This document shows positions 20,298 through 29,393 of a stretch of 64,000 nucleotides of DNA, piece by piece (position 1 is the first letter of the stretch; every line of letters starts with the position of its first letter). This stretch comes from Prolixibacteraceae bacterium. GTDB lineage: Bacteria > Bacteroidota > Bacteroidia > Bacteroidales > Prolixibacteraceae. The notes under the pieces are model-generated. The model saw only the letters and a program-made list of their open reading frames with translations. It searched no databases and was not told the origin of the DNA. Where the stretch lies: the NCBI GenBank assembly GCA_019720755.1, contig CP081303.1:2666001-2730000 (forward strand). The letters are read 5' to 3'. The position numbers and the translations under genes were made by a program.

Positions 20298-20353
20298 ACT
20301 ATTAGAGAAACGAAAATTGAGCATATTAAAATACAACCACAGCACTTTTCATA

Positions 20354-21379
20354 ATGACTAGAATTAAGACATACATTTTTCTATTTACAATACTTTTTAC
20401 CACACGACTACAGGCACAAAATAAATATGTTATTGCACAAAAGGGAGATGGTATTATAAAATTACTTCAGCGTAATAATTTATCACCATCGAAATATAGA
20501 ACCGCTTTTATTGAGATCAATAAAAATCAGATTGGAAAGAATGATCAACTTTACGCTGGGGTTAAATATAAGCTACCCGATGTAAAGACAAATAAAGAGG
20601 AGACGAAAGTAAAGACAACTGATAAATCTAAATATCCTGTAAGAAAATATAAGATATTTGGGTCTACATATGATACAATCCATATTACCAACAATCAACT
20701 AAAGAGCTGTGTGTTCTATCTTGTTAGTGGACATGGAGGCCCAGATCCTGGGGCTATAGAAATGATAGACAATAAGATGATTACAGAGGATGAATACGCT
20801 TATGATGTCACACTAAGACTTGGTCGTGAACTCATCAGGCACGGTGCTAGGGTATATATTATTACTCGTGACAACAAGGATGGAGTCAGAGATGAAAAGT
20901 TCTTAGAAAACAATTATAGCGAAAGATGCTATCCAAATAAAAAGATCCCTTTGAATCAGAAGAAACGTCTTCGTCAAAGAACAAATATTGTAAACAAACT
21001 ATACAAACAGAACAAAAAATATAAGTATCAAAGACTACTTGTTCTTCATGTAGATGCATTTCACCCAACCAAGAGCATCGATCTATATTTCTATCATCAC
21101 AAAAGGAGTAAGACAGGTAGACAATTAGCAAATAATATGAAAGAAGTAATACGCAGGAAATACGATCAGTATCAGCCACATAGAGGATATAATGGCACTG
21201 TTACATATCGTGATCTACATATGATCTCCATGACAGATCCGCCAACTGTATTTATCGAACTAGGGAATATTAAGAATAGCCGTGATCAGCAAAGATTAAT
21301 GCAACCCAATAACAGACAGCTTTTAGCGGAATGGATGACACAGGGTATCATAAAAGATAAGCTCTCTAAACAAAGATAA
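20354..21379 (+). CDS. N-acetylmuramoyl-L-alanine amidase (Amidase_3) with LysM-like N terminus
   Basis: Periplasmic zinc amidase that cuts the stem peptide from peptidoglycan. The 341-residue protein begins with a signal peptide (IFLFTILFTTRLQAQ), then a LysM-like segment (YVIAQKGDGIIKLLQRNN to LYAGVKYKLPD, about residues 25-75), a Lys/Thr linker, and an Amidase_3 domain from about 120. Candidate zinc ligands are the His in LVSGHGGPDPGA, the Glu in ITEDEYAYDV and the His in LLVLHVDAFHP. The catalytic Glu is in PTVFIELGNIKN. The usual first motif is DxGHGG; here it is VSGHGG, and the insert before the third ligand is long, so this is a divergent member. It is a single gene after the HTCS terminator. 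Confidence 0.85.
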   Translation: MTRIKTYIFLFTILFTTRLQAQNKYVIAQKGDGIIKLLQRNNLSPSKYRTAFIEINKNQIGKNDQLYAGVKYKLPDVKTNKEETKVKTTDKSKYPVRKYKIFGSTYDTIHITNNQLKSCVFYLVSGHGGPDPGAIEMIDNKMITEDEYAYDVTLRLGRELIRHGARVYIITRDNKDGVRDEKFLENNYSERCYPNKKIPLNQKKRLRQRTNIVNKLYKQNKKYKYQRLLVLHVDAFHPTKSIDLYFYHHKRSKTGRQLANNMKEVIRRKYDQYQPHRGYNGTVTYRDLHMISMTDPPTVFIELGNIKNSRDQQRLMQPNNRQLLAEWMTQGIIKDKLSKQR

Positions 21380-21820
21380 GAGACTTGAATAGGAAAATGG
21401 ACTACAATGCAAGCCAATGCCTTACTATCTAATTATCCTTATTACAAACAATCAAATCGTTATTTCCACATTGAAAAGGGTATATTTAAGTAGATACTGA
21501 AACCAATCGTAGATAGAAAAAATATTGGATGGTAGACTCAATAAGAATCAAGACATAGTAGTTTCTTAAAAAAAGAAAAACATTCCACTTTCTTAACATT
21601 AGACATTTTTAAACGCATACGTTTAGGCTAAAATATAGTCCCTCTTAAAATACATAATAGAATTCGATAGGATACGAAAAACGCAATGCTTTATAGGACC
21701 AAGAAAGAGCAACGAACATGGGACATATCCTCATCGAAGGAGCATAAGAAATGAAATCGAAATGACATAAAAAAAGGATACCAATTGGGTATCCTTTTTT
21801 CGATATTTATAATAGATATA
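21380..21820. other. Gene-free convergent region
   Basis: No credible ORF or RNA gene is seen in these 441 bp. The segment from 21629 shares 21 of 23 bases with the region from 4022 (core AAAATATAGTCCC), and the minus-strand CLC gene terminator occupies the right end. Confidence 0.55.
21770..21800 (-). terminator. Terminator of the CLC transporter gene (bidirectional form)
   Basis: A 13-bp stem (21770-21782 with 21788-21800) with a 5-base loop has an A-tract on one side and a T-tract on the other, so it can act on both strands. It sits 20 bp beyond the CLC stop codon. Confidence 0.85.
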
Positions 21821-23116
21821 TTAATGTTTTTCCGAATCTATCTGAGATAAGGTCTTACCCTTTTCTCCTTCGTAGCTCCAGTGTTTAGGACTTCCAACAA
21901 CCTGAGCACTGTAGATGCTTGAGTGTCCAGAAAAGAGATAGGCTATAACACATGCTATCGCGATATAGACAGCCGCTTCAGCACCAAATAACTCAATTCC
22001 CATAATAGTACATGCTATCGGTGTATTGGTTGCTCCAGAGAAGACTGCAACGAAGCTTACACCTGCCAAGAGAGATATCGGTAATGGAATCCAAAAAGAG
22101 AGTGCACTTCCAAGAGTAGCACCTACATAAAAGAGTGGTGTAACCTCTCCTCCTTTAAATCCAGCACCTAAAGTAAAGGTGGTGAAAAGAATTTTAAGCA
22201 AGAAATCATACCAATTCATCTGGCTTGTAAATGAATCAACAATAGTCGGTACGCCCAATCCAATATACTTGGTATCAAAACCCATTGCCCAAATAGTCAA
22301 CGCTAGAATAGCACCCCCAACAAAAGGACGAAGAGGTGCATATTTAATCTTTTTAAATAAGTTTCCCCAAAAATGAACTCCTTTAGAGAATAACATTCCG
22401 GCCAAACCACAAAATACACCGACAAGAACTACCCATAGAAAATTCTGTATTTCAAAATTAGGGATACTGAATATCTCATATTGGGTATGGTGAATATTAA
22501 ACATCTTACACCCATAATCAGCAAAAACGGCAGACAAGAAAGAGGGCATAATCGTATCATAACGCATCCTTCCAATAGTAAATACCTCTAGAGCAAAAAT
22601 AGCTCCCGCTAAGGGCGTTCCAAAAACAGAAGCAAAACCTGCAGCAACACCACATGAAAGAAGTATTCTACGGTCTCTTTCATTCAATTTAAACCACTTA
22701 GTGAATTGATCTGCGATAGCACCACCCATTTGTACTGCAGTACCTTCACGACCTGCGGAACCTCCAAATAAGTGTGTAATAACAGTTCCAATTAATACAA
22801 GTGGAGCCATTCTTAGTTGAATAATTTTCTTTGGACTATGAAATTCTTCCAATAGAAGATTATTTCCTTTTACAACCCCTTTACCCCAATAGTGATACAT
22901 TAAACCAATGACCAAACCTCCTAAAGGAAGACCAAAGATGATGATCATATGTTCATTTCTAAAATCTGTAGCCCAATGCAACGATTTTAAGAAAAAGGCA
23001 GAAGCTGCACCAGCAAGGAGACCTACTAATAGGGATAAGAAAAGCCACTTTATTAAATACCCCAGCGTAGCTACCTGCTGGATCTGCAGTAGTTTCTCTT
23101 TTAAACGCTCAAACAT
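21821..23116 (-). CDS. CLC-family anion transporter, fluoride-exporter (CLC-F) type by motif
   Basis: Multi-span inner-membrane anion/proton exchanger. The 431 residues contain about a dozen hydrophobic segments and the CLC motifs. What sets it apart is that the usual GSGIP is replaced by GNNLLLEE (near residue 84) and the usual GREGP by GREGTAVQMGG (near 122). The C-terminal ion-site region reads FSGATNTPIACTIMG. These substitutions are those reported for CLC-F fluoride/proton antiporters, which protect cells from fluoride; the assignment is by motif and the substrate is inferred. No fluoride-riboswitch-like element was seen between 23117 and 23349. A minus-strand TATTTTTG (23186-23193) could be the -7 element. 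It has its own terminator. Confidence 0.85.
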   Translation of the reverse strand: MFERLKEKLLQIQQVATLGYLIKWLFLSLLVGLLAGAASAFFLKSLHWATDFRNEHMIIIFGLPLGGLVIGLMYHYWGKGVVKGNNLLLEEFHSPKKIIQLRMAPLVLIGTVITHLFGGSAGREGTAVQMGGAIADQFTKWFKLNERDRRILLSCGVAAGFASVFGTPLAGAIFALEVFTIGRMRYDTIMPSFLSAVFADYGCKMFNIHHTQYEIFSIPNFEIQNFLWVVLVGVFCGLAGMLFSKGVHFWGNLFKKIKYAPLRPFVGGAILALTIWAMGFDTKYIGLGVPTIVDSFTSQMNWYDFLLKILFTTFTLGAGFKGGEVTPLFYVGATLGSALSFWIPLPISLLAGVSFVAVFSGATNTPIACTIMGIELFGAEAAVYIAIACVIAYLFSGHSSIYSAQVVGSPKHWSYEGEKGKTLSQIDSEKH

Positions 23117-23310
23117 AGTTTATGATTACAATTAACAAAAAAAAGATCTTTTTATCTAAAAGTTCTTTTTAGAACTAAACGAGGACAAAAATAGTGTGTA
23201 AATAGCAATAGAGCATACAATTCTTGTTAAAAACAATGCCTAAATATAAAATCTATTCTTTGACAAATTTTATGGGCTAAAAAAAAGTGGCATCATACAT
23301 AATAAAGTTC

Positions 23311-23318
23311 TATCTTTG
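23311..23318 (+). promoter_or_regulatory. Predicted -7 element of the TSUP exporter gene
   Basis: TATCTTTG matches the Bacteroidota -7 consensus TAnnTTTG exactly and lies 31 bp before the start codon. No clear -33 TTTG is present at the expected spacing. Confidence 0.4.
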
Positions 23319-23349
23319 ACTTCTTGAAAAATAACAGCAAGATTAACAT

Positions 23350-24135
23350 ATGGTTCATTTCTTATTAATATTTATTGGGATTATTGCAGGAATTGTTACA
23401 GGGATTACGGGAGCATCTAGTGTTATGGTTGTTGTTCCTCTCTTAAGCATCTTACTTAACTTCTCAATACATCAAGCTATTGGAACAAGCTTGGTGGTTG
23501 ATATTGTTGCACCTCTATTCATATCACATACCTATTTCAAAAAAGGACATATAAAAATTAAAGAGAGTATCCCTGTTTTACTCGGAACAGTATTAATGGC
23601 TCCCATTGGATCATACTTTTCTGATATGGTTCCAGAAAGAGGCTTAGGATCCTCTTTTGGAGGATTTATGATTGTCCTTGCAGTAATTATCTTTCGTACT
23701 GGCGCAAAGCAGAAGTTAGATCATAAAAAAGGATCCAAACTGCCGAGTTCCCTGAATCATCCATATACTAAGACACTTCTCTGCTTTTTACTTGCAGGTG
23801 TAAGTGGTTTTATGACAGGTTTTATGGGAGCTGGTGGAGGCACAAACCTTCTATTAATCTTAATTCTCTTTTGCGGTTTTTCTTTACATAATGCACTTGG
23901 AACATCCATATTAATGATGGCAATGACTGCAAGTGCAGGAGTGGCTGGACACCTTTATTATGGGAATGTAAATTTCCATGATGGGCTTCTCGTAGCAATA
24001 ATTGCCACTATTTCAGGCACCATAAGTGCCAAAAAGATGAGCAACTTAGATGAAAAAATGTTATCTTTTGTAATGGGAGGAATATACACCGTTCTTGGTA
24101 CTATGATGGTTCTATTAAATATGTTTTACAACTAA
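23350..24135 (+). CDS. TSUP (TauE/SafE) family membrane exporter
   Basis: Integral membrane protein of the sulfite/sulfonate exporter family. The 261 residues hold about eight hydrophobic segments in two inverted halves, each starting with the family signature: GIVTGITGASSVMVVVPLL near residue 15 and GFMTGFMGAGGGTNLLLIL near 157, with NALGTSILMMAMTASAGV in the second half matching HQAIGTSLVVDIVAP in the first. Family members export sulfite, sulfoacetate or similar anions, or move sulfur compounds inward; the substrate here is unknown. It is transcribed away from the CLC transporter. Confidence 0.88.
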   Translation: MVHFLLIFIGIIAGIVTGITGASSVMVVVPLLSILLNFSIHQAIGTSLVVDIVAPLFISHTYFKKGHIKIKESIPVLLGTVLMAPIGSYFSDMVPERGLGSSFGGFMIVLAVIIFRTGAKQKLDHKKGSKLPSSLNHPYTKTLLCFLLAGVSGFMTGFMGAGGGTNLLLILILFCGFSLHNALGTSILMMAMTASAGVAGHLYYGNVNFHDGLLVAIIATISGTISAKKMSNLDEKMLSFVMGGIYTVLGTMMVLLNMFYN

Positions 24136-24146
24136 TCATTTTTACC

Positions 24147-24154
24147 TATATTTG
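24147..24154 (+). promoter_or_regulatory. Predicted -7 element for the coiled-coil membrane protein gene
   Basis: TATATTTG matches the -7 consensus TAnnTTTG. A T-rich segment at 24124-24128 sits at the right distance (about 19 bp) for a weak -33 element. The start codon is 23 bp downstream. Confidence 0.45.
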
Positions 24155-24176
24155 CGTAATCCTCTTTCTACACCAA

Positions 24177-24878
24177 ATGCAAAAATCAAAAAAGTTTCAT
24201 CATTTAAAAGGTATAAGAATGCGATTATTAAGATCAACCATACTGTTTTTAGCTATTCTTCTTTGCACTGTAACCTATGCACAAGAAGGTACAACTACAG
24301 CGACTTCATCAACTACACAGACAACTAAAAAAGCAACCATACGCAAACCTCGTCCTAAATTTACTTTAAAGGATAAAAGTATTGATGAGCAGTTTGACTT
24401 GATTTATAAAAGGTCTACCAAATATCAAGACTATAAGGTCGTTAAAATCACTTGGTATAATGATCTAAGAAAAAATATTAAGGACTCAATAAGTGCACAA
24501 GTACAAATGTGGAAAGAGGCAAATACGGAGACCATTAAATTAAAATCGGAGGTTGAAACATTAAACAATCAGCTAAATACAACGAAGACAAATCTTGATA
24601 ATGTTACAAACGAAAAGGATAGTCTTACGTTTATGGGCATGTTGATTAAGAAATCTACTTACCAAACCATTTTGTGGAGTATCATCTTTCTTTTGGTAGT
24701 GTTCAGTATTATCTGTTTTCTACTATACAAAAGAGCTCACGTGGTCACTAAAAGAACCCAAGAGAAGCTTGAAGATACACAAAAAGAGTTTGATCTACAT
24801 AGAAAAAGAGCCCTTGAGAAAGAGCAAGTTTTAGCAAGAAAGCTCCTTACGGAACAGAAGAAAAATCAATCGTTCTAA
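24177..24878 (+). CDS. Coiled-coil membrane protein of unknown function
   Basis: The 233-residue protein has an N-terminal hydrophobic signal (about residues 17-36; MRLLRSTILFLAILLCTVTY, with a possible internal start at 24216), a Thr/Ser-rich linker, and a conserved-looking block FTLKDKSIDEQFDLIYKRS...YQDYKVVKITWYNDL. A predicted coiled coil follows (about 105-148), then one membrane segment (about 161-183) and a charged helical C terminus. Proteins with this block occur widely in Bacteroidota, and I recall some being labelled as a tRNA methyltransferase. Nothing here resembles a methyltransferase fold, so that label should not be carried over. The topology suggests an envelope-spanning structural or scaffold role. 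Confidence 0.75.
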   Translation: MQKSKKFHHLKGIRMRLLRSTILFLAILLCTVTYAQEGTTTATSSTTQTTKKATIRKPRPKFTLKDKSIDEQFDLIYKRSTKYQDYKVVKITWYNDLRKNIKDSISAQVQMWKEANTETIKLKSEVETLNNQLNTTKTNLDNVTNEKDSLTFMGMLIKKSTYQTILWSIIFLLVVFSIICFLLYKRAHVVTKRTQEKLEDTQKEFDLHRKRALEKEQVLARKLLTEQKKNQSF

Positions 24879-24934
24879 ACCATTCATCATATTATCAAAT
24901 TGTAACAACACAATCGTAGGACAATTGATTAAGA

Positions 24935-24967
24935 AGAGACAGTTTTAGTTAAAAACTGCCTCTTTTT
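24935..24967. terminator. Bidirectional terminator between convergent genes
   Basis: A 12-bp stem with one mismatch (24935-24946 with 24952-24963) and T-rich ends on both strands. It serves the coiled-coil gene on the plus strand and overlaps the very end of the RecD2-like gene on the minus strand. Confidence 0.75.
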
Positions 24968-27398
24968 ATATAAGATGGGCAAGGTAAGTCAATCGCTCCT
25001 CCTGTTTACAATTGCCTGAAGCCCTGCGTAAGGCTCCTCTATTTCCTACAAAAACAACTAATCTTTTACCTCTAGTCATTCCTGTATACACCAAATTCTT
25101 TGTAAGCATTGTAAAGTGTTGGAAAGCAAGTGGAATGATTACAGCATCAAACTCACTCCCTTGAGATTTGTGGATTGTAATGGCATAAGCCAAATCAAGA
25201 TCTACAAAATCATCAACACTATAGACAACCTCTCTTGTCCCATTTTTATCCTTAAATGTGACTCCCAACTTTCTCTTATTGTCTGCGATTTTACTGATAT
25301 AACCAATATCTCCATTAAATACCTCTAGGTTATAGTTGTTACGCTTTTGAATCACACGATCACCTTCACGTAAAACATATTTACCCACCTTCACCTCACG
25401 TACATCAGACGATTTGGCAGGATTAACCACTTGTTGTAAACAGATATTAAGATTAAAAGTACCTAAAAGGCCTTTAGTCATTGGGGTAAGAACCTGTATC
25501 TCAATCACACTATCATAATACTGTTTAATAGTATTACAATACAATCGAATAATCATATCTAGTGCATTGTATCCATAATGAATAGAAGAGAATGGGGAAA
25601 TTCGTTTCGTGATATGTGTTAACCCTTTGGTTTCTGAATCACTCAATGCAATCCGACTAAGATCTGCATATTTAAACTTGTCTGGCACTTCAAAACCATC
25701 CCAGGAATAACCATCACATTGTAATATATTGCTTGGATGTATATCTTGTTTCTCTTGAAAAAGAGAGGCATAATATTTCTTTACTTTTCGAATAAAAGCA
25801 GTCTGCTCTTGTGTTGCTACTTCACTATCAATAAACATACAATCCTCCCCATTTTTCCATAACATTGGATCTTGAAAAGGAGTTTTAATCTCGGGGTATT
25901 CTCCTTTATTTAACTCATGTGCATAACGAATAATAGCACTGGAGGCCGCCTGACGAAAAACAGAGGATAGACGATGTACTCTTACTTTGCCACACTGTAT
26001 TAAATCGTGAAGAACATTCCCTGCACCTACTGAAGGCAACTGGTCCACGTCCCCGATAAAAAGAAGCTGTGTTTTTTCTCCAATGGCAGAGAATAAGCTC
26101 TGTGAAAGCTCAATATCCAGCATGGAGGTCTCATCGACAATCAAGAAATCGACCTCCAGAGGGTTGTCTTCATTATATTTAAAATCATTGACCATAGGAT
26201 TAAAAGCCAAAAGACGATGAATCGTCTTTGCCTCCCCTCCTACAACATCACTCATTCTTTGAGCAGCCCTTCCTGTAGGAGCAGCAAGCATCACCTTTAA
26301 CTTACGGTTCTTTAAGAACTTAACGAGTAATCTTAATGTAGTAGTCTTTCCACATCCAGGTCCTCCTGTAAGTATTGAGAAAGGGCATCTCACAATACTC
26401 TCAATAGCATCTCGCTGTTCTGACGAAAGAGGAAAATCCTCTCCTTTTTCTAAGCTTGAAAAAACGATTCGTTCATCAAGATTGGGATTGCAATAGTCCA
26501 AAGTCAAAAGAGAACAAACCTTCTGTGCTACACTTAATTCTGCATCATATAATTTCTTATCATAGTAAGCTATAACATCATGAACCTTTCTAGACATGAC
26601 CATCTTTTTTGAAAGTAATGTCTCTAAAACCTCATCAAGTTGTATTGTAGTGATACGACTATCTAAACGTCTAAGTTTGTCTTCTATAAGATTTCTGAGC
26701 AGATAACAATTCCCTTCATCTTTTGATTTTGAAAGAACATACTTTACCATTGCTTCAACTCTTTCAGGACTTTGTGGTGACATTCCAGTGGAGAGAGCGA
26801 TGGCATCAGCTCGAATAAATCCGATCCCATGCATCTCCTCAATCAAACTATAAGGATCATTACTTAACTTATCTAAGGCAGCATCTCCATATCGATCTAT
26901 TAGTTTTGAAGCATAACTTATTGGTAGATTATTTTCTTGAAGAAACTGTACTATCTGGCGATTTGCCCTATGTGTTTTCCACGTTTTTTCAATCTTTCCC
27001 AATTTACTCTTTGAGATTCCAGGGATATTAAGCAATGACTCAATATCATGATCTAGAATATCAATGGTGTCTTTTCCGAAACGTTTGACAATTTTATTTG
27101 CCATCACAGGACCAACCCCACTAATTAATCCAGAACCTAAATATTTTCTCAAAGCATCTAATGTTTCAGGCTGTTTTTCAACAGTTCTTTTAGCTTCGAA
27201 TTGCCTGCCATAAGTCTTATGTTGAATCCATTTACCATAAAAATCAAAGGTCTTCCCTACAAAAACATCTTCCCCAAACATTACCACTGATACGGTTCTA
27301 TTAGAGTCAAAAGGTTTCACTTTCAATACAGTCCATCCATTTTCTTCATTGCGATAAGTAATACGGTCAATCACTCCGTGTAAATGCTCTTCAAACAT
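24966..27398 (-). CDS. RecD2-like SF1B DNA helicase
   Basis: ATP-driven 5'-3' DNA helicase of the RecBC-independent RecD2 type. The 810 residues run: N-terminal OB-like region (EEHLHGVIDRITYRNEENGWTV); helix-hairpin-helix repeats (SGLISGVGPVMANKIV; LLNIPGISKSKLGKI; MHGIGFIRADAIA); Walker A TGGPGCGKTTTLR near 342; Walker B DFLIVDETSML near 420; LFIGDVDQLPSVGAG near 450; and the C-terminal motif YAITIHKSQGSEFDAVI near 740. An insert of about 65 residues (about 575-640, with HPSNILQCDGYSW and SPFSSIHYGYNALDMI) precedes the IQVLTPMTKGLLG strand. I recall similar inserts in other Bacteroidota homologues. It has no recB or recC neighbours. Confidence 0.92.
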   Translation of the reverse strand: MFEEHLHGVIDRITYRNEENGWTVLKVKPFDSNRTVSVVMFGEDVFVGKTFDFYGKWIQHKTYGRQFEAKRTVEKQPETLDALRKYLGSGLISGVGPVMANKIVKRFGKDTIDILDHDIESLLNIPGISKSKLGKIEKTWKTHRANRQIVQFLQENNLPISYASKLIDRYGDAALDKLSNDPYSLIEEMHGIGFIRADAIALSTGMSPQSPERVEAMVKYVLSKSKDEGNCYLLRNLIEDKLRRLDSRITTIQLDEVLETLLSKKMVMSRKVHDVIAYYDKKLYDAELSVAQKVCSLLTLDYCNPNLDERIVFSSLEKGEDFPLSSEQRDAIESIVRCPFSILTGGPGCGKTTTLRLLVKFLKNRKLKVMLAAPTGRAAQRMSDVVGGEAKTIHRLLAFNPMVNDFKYNEDNPLEVDFLIVDETSMLDIELSQSLFSAIGEKTQLLFIGDVDQLPSVGAGNVLHDLIQCGKVRVHRLSSVFRQAASSAIIRYAHELNKGEYPEIKTPFQDPMLWKNGEDCMFIDSEVATQEQTAFIRKVKKYYASLFQEKQDIHPSNILQCDGYSWDGFEVPDKFKYADLSRIALSDSETKGLTHITKRISPFSSIHYGYNALDMIIRLYCNTIKQYYDSVIEIQVLTPMTKGLLGTFNLNICLQQVVNPAKSSDVREVKVGKYVLREGDRVIQKRNNYNLEVFNGDIGYISKIADNKRKLGVTFKDKNGTREVVYSVDDFVDLDLAYAITIHKSQGSEFDAVIIPLAFQHFTMLTKNLVYTGMTRGKRLVVFVGNRGALRRASGNCKQEERLTYLAHLI

Positions 27399-27698
27399 AG
27401 TATAACAGTGTTTTAGTACAAGTAAAAGTAGTACAAAAAAGATAATCGTAAAAAGAGATCATAATCAAATAAAAGAACATCACAAATAAAACAAACATAT
27501 TATAAAACATACTACACTAACCACTTAATATACAACACATACCACTTTATTTATTAACATTAAAGACATTTATCATGAAACAATAGAATGCAAACTAAAT
27601 TATTATGATATTTTTGGGATAAGTAAATTCGAATGGAGTAATCTCATTCTACAATGTAACTGAGAATATAACACAAAAAGTAATTATAAAACAGAATC
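27399..27698. other. AT-rich divergent promoter region
   Basis: The 300 bp between the divergent RecD2-like gene and sugar permease gene hold no ORF of note. A short inverted repeat with GAATG/CATTC arms (about 27631-27649) lies some 50 bp before the permease start and could be an operator. No repressor gene of a matching family lies next to it. Confidence 0.4.
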
Positions 27699-28958
27699 AT
27701 GACATCGAGTTCAAACAATCAAAAAGCCAACTACATGGGACCATTTCTTATAATGGTTGCATTGTTCTTTATCGTTGGATTTCTTACTGTAGTAAACCAA
27801 CAATTTCAAGCTCCTCTAAAAGCAGCATTTTTATCTAATGCAGGAGCACTGAAAAACACGTTAACAACGTTTATTACGTTTGCTTTCTTTATGGGATATC
27901 CTGCAATGGGAAGTATCTCTTCTAAATGGGTAGACAAAAATGGATATAAATCTACACTGGTACGTGGATTGGTGATGCTAGTAATTGCATTAGGTATTTT
28001 TGAAGTTTCTGCATTCTCTAATGCTCACCTTGGTAGCATGTCTATTGGTGCAGGTGAAACATTGCCTTATGCATTTATCATCTTCTTTCTAGGTTCATTC
28101 TTCTTAGGATGTGCATTGGCAGTACTTCAGGTTGTGATCAACCCATACCTTGTAAACTGTGATGTAAAAGGAACTTCTTCTGTAACACGTATCAACATTG
28201 GTGGAGCATCAAACTCTATTGGTACAACATTGGCTCCTTTCTTCGTATCAGGAATCGTATTTGCAGGAACAGCAAACCCTACAGTAGATCAACTTTATGT
28301 ACCTTTCGCTGTTTTGATGGCTACAGTAGCATTGGTTGCAATGACTGTTACAAAACTTCACCTTCCAAACATCTCTTCTAATGGTGCCGAAGAAGTAGTA
28401 GTAGATGATTCTAAAAGTGTATGGTCTTTCAAACAACTTAAGTATGGTGTAATCGGTATCTTCGTTTATGTTGGTGCAGAGGTTTGTATTGGAGCAAATA
28501 TTAATCTATTCGCTGAGGCTCGTGACTATACAGCTGAAATCGCATCTACAATGGCAGCGATGTATTGGGGAGGTATGTTAATTGGACGTCTTTGTGGTTC
28601 TTTCCTAGCAAAAGTATCAGGACAGCGTCAGTTGATTGTTGCATCTTTGATCGCAACCACATTAATTGTTCTAAGTATGTTAATGAACAATCCATGGTTG
28701 CTTGTTGGAGTTGGGCTAGTACACTCAATCATGTGGGGTGCTATCTTTGCTTTGGCAATCGACAAACTAGGTGCTTACACTTCTAAAGGATCTGGAGCAT
28801 TGATGATTGGTGTTGCCGGTGGTGCAGTACTACCTTGGTTCCAAGGAATTGCAGCGGATGTTCTAGGTGGATGGGAGATGACATGGGTTATCGTTATCCT
28901 TTGTGAGCTTTACATCCTATGGTATGCTATCTCAGGACACAAGCCAAGCAACGCATAA
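27699..28958 (+). CDS. Sugar MFS transporter (FucP/GluP-type)
   Basis: Twelve-segment major facilitator permease of the fucose/glucose/galactose:proton symporter group. The 419-residue length is usual. Family phrases include FFIVGFLTVVNQQFQAPLKAAF in the first span, FITFAFFMGYPAMGSISSKWVDKNGYKS (with the loop 2-3 motif), LGCALAVLQVVINPYLVNCD, NIGGASNSIGTTLAPFFVSG and MYWGGMLIGRLCGSF. The NPYL motif is typical of FucP-like transporters. The exact sugar is not evident and there is no kinase or isomerase gene beside it. It is followed by a weak terminator and then a BlaI-type regulator gene. Confidence 0.9.
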   Translation: MTSSSNNQKANYMGPFLIMVALFFIVGFLTVVNQQFQAPLKAAFLSNAGALKNTLTTFITFAFFMGYPAMGSISSKWVDKNGYKSTLVRGLVMLVIALGIFEVSAFSNAHLGSMSIGAGETLPYAFIIFFLGSFFLGCALAVLQVVINPYLVNCDVKGTSSVTRINIGGASNSIGTTLAPFFVSGIVFAGTANPTVDQLYVPFAVLMATVALVAMTVTKLHLPNISSNGAEEVVVDDSKSVWSFKQLKYGVIGIFVYVGAEVCIGANINLFAEARDYTAEIASTMAAMYWGGMLIGRLCGSFLAKVSGQRQLIVASLIATTLIVLSMLMNNPWLLVGVGLVHSIMWGAIFALAIDKLGAYTSKGSGALMIGVAGGAVLPWFQGIAADVLGGWEMTWVIVILCELYILWYAISGHKPSNA

Positions 28959-28978
28959 TTAGAAATCGTTTGATTACA

Positions 28979-29018
28979 ATAAAAAAAAGAGAGATCCACT
29001 TGCTGGGTTTCTCTTTTT
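28979..29018 (+). terminator. Probable terminator after the sugar permease
   Basis: An A-rich arm (28981-28993) and a T-rich arm (29008-29018) form an imperfect stem with a T run, 20-60 bp after the stop codon. It would separate the permease from the downstream regulator. Confidence 0.55.
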
Positions 29019-29043
29019 CCGATTTAAATAAAAAAGTGGGATT

Positions 29044-29391
29044 ATGAAAGAACTAACAAGAGCAGAAGAACAGGTCATGCTTTTCTTATGGGACATGGAT
29101 AAGGCATTTGTAAAACAGCTAGTAGAGATGTATGAGATGCCTCAACCTGCATACAATACTGTCTCCACTATCGTTCGTATTCTAGAAAGAAAAGGCTTTG
29201 TTAGCTATAAGGCTTTTGGACGATCTCATCAATATTTCCCTATTATATCCAAAGAAGAGTATAAACACTCTCTAGGGATGAGAATCCTGAGAGACTATTT
29301 TAATAATTCGTTTATAGAACTAAATCAGTTCTTTATGGAAAAAGGAGAGATCAAACCAGATGAATTTGATAAGATTACCAATATCCGATAG
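29044..29391 (+). CDS. BlaI/MecI/CopY-family transcriptional repressor
   Basis: Winged-helix DNA-binding protein. The 115 residues match the family from the first helix (LTRAEEQVMLFLWDMDKAFVKQLVEMY) through the recognition helix (PAYNTVSTIVRILERKGFVSYKAFGRSHQYFPIISKEEYK) to a C-terminal dimerisation helix. Such repressors are usually paired with a BlaR1/MecR1-type M56 membrane protease that cleaves them. No M56 gene lies nearby, so its signal and target are unknown. The gene ends 2 bp before the stop codon of the convergent PIF1-type helicase gene, leaving no room for a separate terminator. Confidence 0.88.
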   Translation: MKELTRAEEQVMLFLWDMDKAFVKQLVEMYEMPQPAYNTVSTIVRILERKGFVSYKAFGRSHQYFPIISKEEYKHSLGMRILRDYFNNSFIELNQFFMEKGEIKPDEFDKITNIR

Positions 29392-29393
29392 AA

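Noticed and set aside
23117-23349. Fluoride riboswitch upstream of the CLC-F-like gene
   Set aside because: No crcB-type conserved segments were recognised on either strand.
24177-24878. Labelling this gene as a tRNA (guanine-N1) methyltransferase
   Set aside because: The protein is a signal-bearing coiled-coil membrane protein with none of the SPOUT/TrmD motifs.
24966-27398. Insert in the RecD2-like helicase as a novel domain
   Set aside because: Similar inserts are, as far as I recall, usual in Bacteroidota homologues, so it was kept as a note in the gene entry only.
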